This document shows, in pieces, positions 1-7,100 of a stretch of 8,545 nt of DNA (the first letter of the stretch is position 1; each line of letters begins with the position of its first letter). A model generated the notes under the pieces. The model searched no databases. It saw nothing but the letters and a program-made list of their open reading frames with translations, and had not been told where the DNA came from. Source of the stretch: an uncultured Bacteroidales bacterium (GTDB lineage: Bacteria; Bacteroidota; Bacteroidia; Bacteroidales; Paludibacteraceae); the NCBI GenBank assembly GCA_937891905.1, contig CALATT010000125.1:1-8545 (forward strand). The letters run 5' to 3'. The translations under genes were made by a program, and so were the position numbers.

Positions 1-62
1 CAACTGAATAGAGTACCACACTACGGATGTGGGGGTTGCAGGTTTGAATCCTGCATGGATCA
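1..62 (+). tRNA. tRNA-Arg (ACG), 5' part cut by window edge
   Basis: This is the 3' four-fifths of an arginine tRNA; the acceptor 5' strand and most of the 5' D-stem strand lie before the window. The anticodon stem pairs CCACA (16-20) with TGTGG (28-32) around the loop CTACGGA (21-27), which places anticodon ACG at 23-25. The variable loop is 5 bases (33-37). The T stem pairs GCAGG (38-42) with CCTGC (50-54) around TTTGAAT. The 3' acceptor strand is ATGGATC (55-61) with discriminator A at 62. The next bases are CAG, so CCA is not encoded and must be added after transcription, as is usual in Bacteroidetes. A34 would be edited to inosine by TadA so that the tRNA reads CGU, CGC and CGA. Confidence 0.93.
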
Positions 63-74
63 CAGAGAAGTTAT

Positions 75-112
75 AATGCGTTTGAGAGGTTTCTTTCACA
101 CGCATTTTTTTT
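75..112 (+). terminator. Intrinsic terminator after tRNA-Arg
   Basis: A long hairpin is followed directly by eight T residues. The outer stem AATGCGT (75-81) pairs perfectly with ACGCATT (100-106). After one T-C mismatch (82/99) an inner stem continues, 83-88 with 93-98, including one G-T pair, closed by a 4-base loop (89-92). The T run spans 105-112 and overlaps the base of the stem. It starts 13 bases after the tRNA end and stops 24 bases before the dtd start codon, so it should separate the tRNA transcript from dtd. The sequence supports the structure strongly; termination itself is inferred. Confidence 0.85.
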
Positions 113-136
113 ATGTCTAAAGAGAGATTATAGATT

Positions 137-592
137 ATGCGAGTAGTAGTGCAGCGTTGTTCACGCGCAGAGGTGCGAATAGATGGTGATGTAGTAGGAC
201 AGATAGCCAAGGGATTTGTTCTCTTGGTAGGTATCACAGAAGGGGATACGCAAATGGAAGCTGAATACTTGGCAAAGAAAGTGGCTCAGATGCGTGTCTT
301 TGAAGATGCAGAAGGTAAGATGAACTTAGGGCTCAAAGAGGTGGATGGTTCTATTCTATCAATCTCTCAGTTCACGCTCTATGCGGACTGTCGTAAGGGG
401 AATAGGCCGAGTTTTATTCGCGCAGCGCGTCCTGAGATGGCAGAGCCATTGTATGCATGTTTCAATCAGTATTTGCGCGCAGAATATGGTTTGACGGTGG
501 AGACCGGACGCTTTGGCGCGGATATGAAAGTGGATTTTATCAATGACGGTCCTGTGACTATTATTCTCGATTCGCAGGAGATGGGCAAGTAG
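137..592 (+). CDS. dtd: D-aminoacyl-tRNA deacylase (D-Tyr-tRNA deacylase)
   Basis: This cytoplasmic homodimeric enzyme hydrolyses D-amino acids wrongly attached to tRNA, such as D-Tyr-tRNA(Tyr), and thereby keeps D-residues out of protein; it also removes glycine from mischarged tRNA-Ala. The 151-residue product has the normal family length and is complete. Visible hallmarks are the N-terminal MRVVVQR strand, the SQFT active-site motif (residues 77-80), the KGNRPSF segment (87-93), FGADM (126-130), and the C-terminal NDGPVT (136-141), whose Gly-cisPro pair (138-139) gives chiral selectivity by acting in the partner subunit's active site. The ATG at 137 fits because the family begins right at this motif. 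No clear Shine-Dalgarno or promoter is visible in the 24 bases after the upstream terminator. The gene converges on the kinase gene, with 28 bases between stop codons. The protein reads closer to Firmicutes Dtd than to the Bacteroides type I remember, which may indicate transfer. Confidence 0.95.
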   Translation: MRVVVQRCSRAEVRIDGDVVGQIAKGFVLLVGITEGDTQMEAEYLAKKVAQMRVFEDAEGKMNLGLKEVDGSILSISQFTLYADCRKGNRPSFIRAARPEMAEPLYACFNQYLRAEYGLTVETGRFGADMKVDFINDGPVTIILDSQEMGK

Positions 593-623
593 GCGGTTAG
601 GCGGTTAAGCGGTTAGAAGGTTA
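592..623. repeat. Imperfect 8-base tandem repeat between convergent genes
   Basis: Four contiguous 8-base units are visible on the plus strand: GGCGGTTA (592-599), GGCGGTTA (600-607), AGCGGTTA (608-615) and GAAGGTTA (616-623). The GGTTA core is kept in all four. The first unit begins on the last base of the dtd TAG stop, and the last unit ends with the TTA that is the complement of the kinase TAA stop. Because 8 is not a multiple of 3, the TTA of each unit gives TAA in all three minus-strand frames, and the TTAG or TTAA junctions give plus-strand stops in all three frames. No hairpin is evident, so it does not look like a conventional bidirectional terminator. Confidence 0.8.
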
Positions 624-1118
624 GGTTTGGTGCGTGATAATATAATAGGGAATACCTAATTGCTGTATTTCGCGTTCGTAGCGCTCAAAGAGCTCCATTC
701 GTATCTCGTCGCTTCCATTATATCGCGCGCCGTCTTGCGTCCATTCTATATCAGGGTAGGTGAGTAAATAAATATTCATCGGATGTTTTTTTATAGCCTC
801 TTCTAACCATTCGGGTACTTCCCCAAAGGCGTAATCAAACCAAACTTTTGTTACAATCAGTTCCGTATCAAAGACGGCCACATCTTCATTGGTTGTGGGC
901 GTGAGAGTTTGTATTTGTGCTATTTGTTGCTTGGCGATGGTGCATAGTTCATCAAAACTAACCTCAATAGGTTGGTTAGATTGTCTGCGAAGGCGTTCTG
1001 CTTCCACATATTCGCGTGCGTACTCGGGTATGAGTAGTGCGTTATATCGTTTGGCTAAATAGCGTGCTAAGGTGCTCTTCCCGCTTGCCTCAGGTCCGAT
1101 GATACCTACTTTGAACAT
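621..1118 (-). CDS. NadR/nicotinamide riboside kinase-like P-loop ATPase
   Basis: This is a small cytoplasmic P-loop ATPase resembling the C-terminal ribosylnicotinamide kinase domain of NadR (AAA_28 type), which phosphorylates nicotinamide riboside to NMN in NAD salvage. Of 165 residues, the Walker A motif GPEASGKST is at 8-16, PEYAREY at 31-37, a Walker B-like strand VAVFDTEL at 80-87 with Asp84, and the lid-like WTQDGAR at 126-132, matching the order in NadR. The helix-turn-helix and adenylyltransferase domains of full NadR are absent, as in many stand-alone Bacteroidetes proteins. The C-terminus is odd: it stops at IITHQT in a tandem repeat and lacks the final segment (consensus like YxxRF followed by a helix) that I expect in the family, roughly 15-25 residues. 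ATG at 1116-1118 lies 9 bases after the sprA stop, suggesting co-transcription. Family membership is clear; the substrate is inferred, since no pnuC transporter is in view. Confidence 0.82.
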   Translation of the reverse strand: MFKVGIIGPEASGKSTLARYLAKRYNALLIPEYAREYVEAERLRRQSNQPIEVSFDELCTIAKQQIAQIQTLTPTTNEDVAVFDTELIVTKVWFDYAFGEVPEWLEEAIKKHPMNIYLLTYPDIEWTQDGARYNGSDEIRMELFERYEREIQQLGIPYYIITHQT

Positions 1119-1127
1119 AGTAAGAGT

Positions 1128-4100
1128 TTATCGTGTGAGCATCAACTTGATATTCAATCCTATATTATCTGCTTTGATAGGATAACTGCTGGATATGAGT
1201 GGCGTGGTGCCTTGATGGTCATAGAATAGCTGTAGGTTGATTTTCTGGCTCAATACATAATCTGCAGAAATCTTGATGGCCAATACTTTATTTCCAGATG
1301 AAGCTTGGGTGATTCCTTCTTCTACTTTGCGTAGGAGCATTTTTACATCTTTGTAAGACACATCCACTTGCAGTTTGAGGTCGTTACTTACTTTCTTTTG
1401 TCCTCCATCTTTCTTCTTTGCGATGAAGTTGAGGTTCTTGATAGTGTATCCTGCTCCGATGACGAATTCAGAGGTGTGTCCTTCGGTGAGTTGTACGCTG
1501 GTTACATTGAGTGCCAGGTTGCGCTGTTTGCGGTACTCGGCTTTGAGACTCAATGAGTTTTTCATCGTCATATTGAGTCCGATGAGTGGTGCGAACGCTT
1601 CGGTGAGCGTCACATTACTAATGTCATATGCAGAAGATGGGCGTGGCATGTCGGTTGTTACATCGCGCACGAAGCCTAACATCTTATTATTGTTGTCTGC
1701 ACCCACCCAAGTGGAGTAACTGCCGTACGAACCGATAGCATACTTACAGGTGTAAGCATGGGTGAGGGTGATGGATTTGAAGTGCTCTTTCATCCATGGA
1801 ATTTTGCCCAAGCCATCGTAGGTGACTGACCAGTTCGGTAGTATTTGTAGAATGCTCAAGAATGGGTTGAGGTTCATTCTTGAGGCGTCTCTTCCTGTGT
1901 ATGCGGATAAGAAAGCAGGTACTAATACATCGGCGGAGTTATTGCTAACGCGTCCGTGCTTAGAGGGATCGTAGGTGGTTCCTATTGGTATATTGCTCAT
2001 GAATCCTGCAGAAGGAAGGACAGTGCCATTGTATTGCTCTTGTATGCGTCCTGCCAGTAGTTCTCTATTGGTGAGGAACTGGTCGTATGCTGCGTTGGCG
2101 AAGTTCTCTTCTTGGTTGCCTACGCGGCTGAACATTGTTCCAATAGCGCATTGTGTGATATTGAACGAACCGGTCATCGTTTCTTGCAACTGGTCGTATG
2201 AGTATATGATGGAGTTGGACTGCGCCATGTAGCGTTTTCCATTGAGTTGTATCTTGAATCCAGGTAGTGGTTCAAGTGTGAGTTTGATGTCGAGGTCGGA
2301 GGTATGTGCGCGTGTGGCGGGTTGTACGATGGATGTATCGCCTGATAACCATCCTTGCTCTTTGGCTCTCTCCACCATATTATCAGGTATGAAACCAAAG
2401 GCGAAGTCATAACCAGGAGCGTAACCTCCTTCCATTTTGCGTTGTCCCATGAAGCCCGCTTCTGGTTCGAAACCAGGTAGTGTCATGGAGTTCGTCTCGC
2501 GGTAGGTGACTTGTAAGCGGCGGAACATGGTGCCGACATACGCGAACATATCGCCTGCTACTTGTGCAGGAGTTTTCTCATTCGGGTTGCGCGTGGTGAT
2601 GCTCACATTCGCTTGTGCGCAATCGGCGGCAGGGGTGATGGTTACCTTGGTGTTGCCAGCGGGCTTGAATTTCACAGGAACTTTTTTGCCTACCGAGTCA
2701 GTAACGATGATAGTGAGTAGTTCGCTATTGAGGCGGTGTGTTATTTCGGTATCTTCTCCTTTCTTCAGCGCAACTGTCTGCGTGAATGTCTTGGGTTTGA
2801 AGTTGCGTCTTGAACCACGCCCTGTGTAGTGCTGGGTCATCTTCTTCCAATAGTTGGACTTATTATACCATTGCTCGAAGTTGATGCCTCCGTCCACTTG
2901 CCATGACTGCAATGAACTAACGGTGTTGCCGTAATCGGCTCCATCTGTGGTGGATGCGGTGCGGTTCCAGTTGTAGTTAGCATTATATGATGCGTTGGCT
3001 GTGAGTGGTTCGAGGTAAGGAATGCGATTGAATGGCACATTCCAACTTGCCGTGAAGACTTGTTGGTAAGTGAATGGTGAACCGAACTTAGCCAATGAGC
3101 GCTGGATCGTGTCACGCCATGCCTCGTATTGGTTGTGGTTGAATTCATCATCAAAATAGCGGCCATTGAGTATCTCAGGTGTGTATTTTCCTTCGTCAAT
3201 GATGGCGTTCATAGCCGATTGGAAGGAGAACTTGATATTTTTTGTAAGGTCGTATTTGATGTCTACATTGCGATCCCATGTGAAGTCTTTGCTGAAGGTG
3301 AGGTCCATATTGTTAACTGCACTACCTGCGAGGTCACGCATTTTCATGTGTGAGAAGGTACGATGCATGTTGGTGCTGAATGCCCACGACTGTGGCAAGT
3401 AGTAGAAATTCATCTCTTTGAGGAATTTCACTTTCTGCACTTTGTCTACCTTGCTGAATGGTTCCCATGGTTTGGGGTTGAATGAGTAGGCATATTGGAA
3501 TGAACCTTTATAATCGGTGGTGTAGTTGGTCTCCATTTCAGGCGAGTGCTCTGCTTGTTTGTTGTAGGCAGCAGAGATGGAGAAGTTAGCTGGGTCGTAG
3601 AACATATCTCGTTTCTTGGAGTGTATGTTAACCTTCATATTGCTCACAGAGAAGGAAGTGGACTCATGCACGGTGTTTGACATCTGCTTGATGGAGTCTC
3701 GTTCTGCCTGTGTGTCGTAGGTGTCTAATGTTTCTGATAGCTTGATATCTGTATCCAATGGGTCAAAGTCGGGTGAGATAGTCTCATTGGTATAGGATAC
3801 ATAGAGTGGCATTTGTATCTTTGCCTTCTCTGGGAAGAGACGACCACCTTCCAATGCAGCGCTGACGGATACTTGGTAGAAGTTCTCCAAGTTACGATCA
3901 AGCACATTGGATTCGATAGATCCGTATCCAGCGGTCTCTAATCGTCCTGCTACATTCACTTGTGCGATGTCGCTGAGTGAGAGTGAGGCATTGGCCATTG
4001 CAGCCACACCGCCCTGCTCGTTGAATTGTGAGAGGCGTAACTCGTTCACCCACACTTCACCTGTAGCTTCGTGTTGTCCGTTATTACGCACACCAATCAT

Positions 4101-7100
4101 GATGGTTGATACCTCTTCGAGCGTAGGATTACCCAAGACGGTGATGCGGTTTTGTGGTTTGCCGTTCTCATCGTCATAGATGGTGTATGGTATGGTGTTG
4201 CCTACGCCGGCATTACCTGCGCGTTTGGCTTTATTGCGTGCTACCTTGGCGTTGGTCAGTACGGAGAGTGGGAAATCAAACATATTCTCCGTAGGCCATA
4301 CCGCCTCGCGGTCGCGCTCGTTATTATTGTTATATAATCCCGGCTCTGTTAGTTTGAGCGGTATTTCGTATTCGTAGTAATTATTACGGAGGTCAGAACC
4401 CAAACGGATGAAGCAAGTGAGGTCGCCGTCTTTTAGTTCAGGGTCTAAGGCGCTCATCTGCTCGGCGTGTACGAACATCTGTAGGTTCTTGTATTGGCGC
4501 ATGTCGTAGCCTGTATTCTTGTACATTGCTCGTGCGTCGTGTGGACTGAGGTTCATGACGCGCAGTACCATCGCTTGCTCGTTGAGAGCGATGAGTTGTG
4601 CTTGTCCTGGGTCGGTCTGACGACTTACACCTGGAGGTAGCACATAGTTGATAGGTGTGCGTGTAGAGTTCTCCTCTATGTTGACAGTCTGCACATCGAT
4701 GGAAGCGCCGGTGTTGACAGGTGTGCCGATAGGAGCGAGGTCGCGTGTGTATTGGCGCCACTCACCGCGTACGAGGTCCATGGTAGCAAAACGCAGGTGT
4801 GTCTCTTGGCTGCAACCGGTGAGGTATATACGCATGAAGCGGATAGATTTCCAATTGCGGATGGAACCTATTTTCTGCACACTTGCACTATCGCCGCGCA
4901 ATGGAATCTTGAATTGGTACCAAGTTACATCTTGTGTCTGACCGTTAGGGAGCGTTACTTTGCTTACTTTCTTTTCGGTAATATGCTGGCGTCCCACTTC
5001 CATCATGTCTGGGCGTAGGAGCACTTTGTATTGGTAGTATTTCTCGTACTCGTTGAGTGTGTTATCAAGGTTGATATCTTCTACATCGGGTGTGAGTGTG
5101 GAGGCAGTACCATAGGTTTCTGTCTGCTGCTCTGTGGCGGGTGAGTTGCCTTCGGTGCCGTTGTAATGCTTGTATCGGTCAAGAATAGACACTTCGTCTC
5201 TATCGTAGTCGCTACCTCTATAATAGTGGAAATTATCGCCCGCAGGGTCGTTGAGAGGAGAGAAATCGTCGCTTCGCCAAGCGGTCAGTACATCGGGGGC
5301 AACGCGTTGCTCAAGTGCTTTGATATATTGGCTGTAAGCGGGCCATGTCTTCTCTTGCTCGTTGCTGAGTCCGTCCAAACCGATGTCTTGTCGTGTGCGT
5401 GCGCCTTCCTCATTACTAAATGCAGTAACGGTGGAAGTGGTGCGTGGCACATATCCCCAAATAGTGGAGTCCACGCGTCCAAGGTCTGCATCGGAGATGG
5501 GCATACCGTGCTCAAAAGCCTTCTTACCGTCATGCAAAATATCTTCGCTGACATCACCAAGGTTGATATACATCTCTCCGTCATATCCCTCGGGGTTGGT
5601 GAGTGCTGGGTCCATGAGCCAGAACTCAATATACTCGATGTTGGCTTTCTCAAAGTCGGTGTTATCCAGTCGGCGCATCATACCTCCCCAGCGTTGCTTA
5701 GGGTTGGTGAGGTAACCATCTGTACCTATTTGGTCAGCAGAAATATTGTATTGTCCGCGCTCGTTTGGATAGAAAGAGAGGTTGAGGATTGGTAGTTTGG
5801 TATCTACTGTTGTTGCTTGCTGACGATTAGGATAGATCTCATCTTGATACACGACACGCGTGCGGTGGTCGCTGAGTGCGGTGATGTCGTTTTTGATATG
5901 CGCAGGTGTGTTATTTTGCGGATGCCCGAAGATAGGGTCCACGGTGTACCACGATAGGTGTGCGCGGTTCTTGTTGTATGTAGGTTGGTTGATGTCTCGT
6001 GACTCATCAAATACATACGGGGTGGAGGCCAAGAACCAATAACTGGGGTAGTGCACATCGATGTTTGTAGTGGTGGCTTCAAAATCGTCTATGTATGCTG
6101 TACCTACAGAGCCCACATCCTTGGTGTGTCCAGGGATGAGGTGCGCAAACTCGGCATTAATTTGGAAGGTAGAAGGTGCGGTGGCGGTTATCCATGGAAT
6201 CTTATCGATAGCGTTGGTGAGCCATTGCATTTCTGTTTTCCAACTACCGTTCACGCCCCAAATAGTGTTCGCGAGTGGTTCAGAACCGGTGTTCACTTTG
6301 GTAGTCATAGGTCGCTCGCGTAGGTGCATGATGGTACCGCCGATGACGAGGTCTTTGCTGAACTCATATTCGAGGTGTGCACCGAAGAGCGACTTGCGCT
6401 GCATGGAGAAAGTGGATTGGTTTTCAAGTTTAACATCCACATTGGTACCCGATTCGAGGATAGAGGTATTGAGAATAGTTACTGTTCCCATGGTGTAGTC
6501 CACAGTGTAGTCCACATTTTCAATGAGTGTAGCACCGCCAGCGGTGACGGTGACCGAACCGCGTGGCACATTCATCGCACCAAGGCGTATCTCGCTGCCG
6601 TTCGTTCCTTTGTATTTACCGGTGAGGTGGAATTTATTCTTCTCGCTCAACTCTTGTGCAACGATGAGAGTGGAGTCGTATAGTTCTTGGAAGCAGTATT
6701 TATTGACCAATCGTGGGTCATTACCTAACTGAGCAGCGAGGTGACTACCGAATGGTTCGAGGACGGGGAAGATAATCTTTCCGTTTGAGGTGTATATGGT
6801 GAGTCCTTCCACAAAGTCAAAGCGTCCGTCTGGCGAAGCGTTGTTCTTCATATCCAAACGGTCAAGGTTCATCACGCGCAATAGTTGTTTGCCGTTGATA
6901 GGTCCCTCGTTCAAGTATTGCATTTCCGTACCTACTGAGTCGTTGCGGTAGGTGACATATAGTTCGAATTTATCGGAGTTGATGCTTGTGGCGCCGAGTG
7001 AGTAGATGTTTTTCATCATGAGGTCCCATGTGCCTCGTCCTTTCTTGTCGGGCGCGTTAGCGCTGGACTTAAGCATCTTGAGCGCCATGGCATTCGGAGC

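Noticed and set aside
38..62. tRNA 3' end as an attachment site of an integrated element
   Set aside because: I found no second copy of the tRNA-Arg 3' end in the window and no integrase gene, so integration here is not supported by the visible sequence.
71..78. TTATAATG as a TATAAT-like -10 promoter for dtd
   Set aside because: It forms the base of the terminator hairpin, the primary sigma factor of Bacteroidetes prefers TAnnTTTG, and no matching -33 element is properly spaced.
592..623. CRISPR-like array
   Set aside because: The 8-base units are contiguous without spacers and far too short for CRISPR repeats.
5166..5795. 209-codon plus-strand open frame within sprA
   Set aside because: It lies wholly antisense to well-conserved SprA sequence and its translation shows no recognisable domain; sprA codon use generates many such frames.
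6061..6498. 145-codon plus-strand open frame within sprA
   Set aside because: Antisense to conserved SprA segments, with no recognisable family features and no supporting signals.
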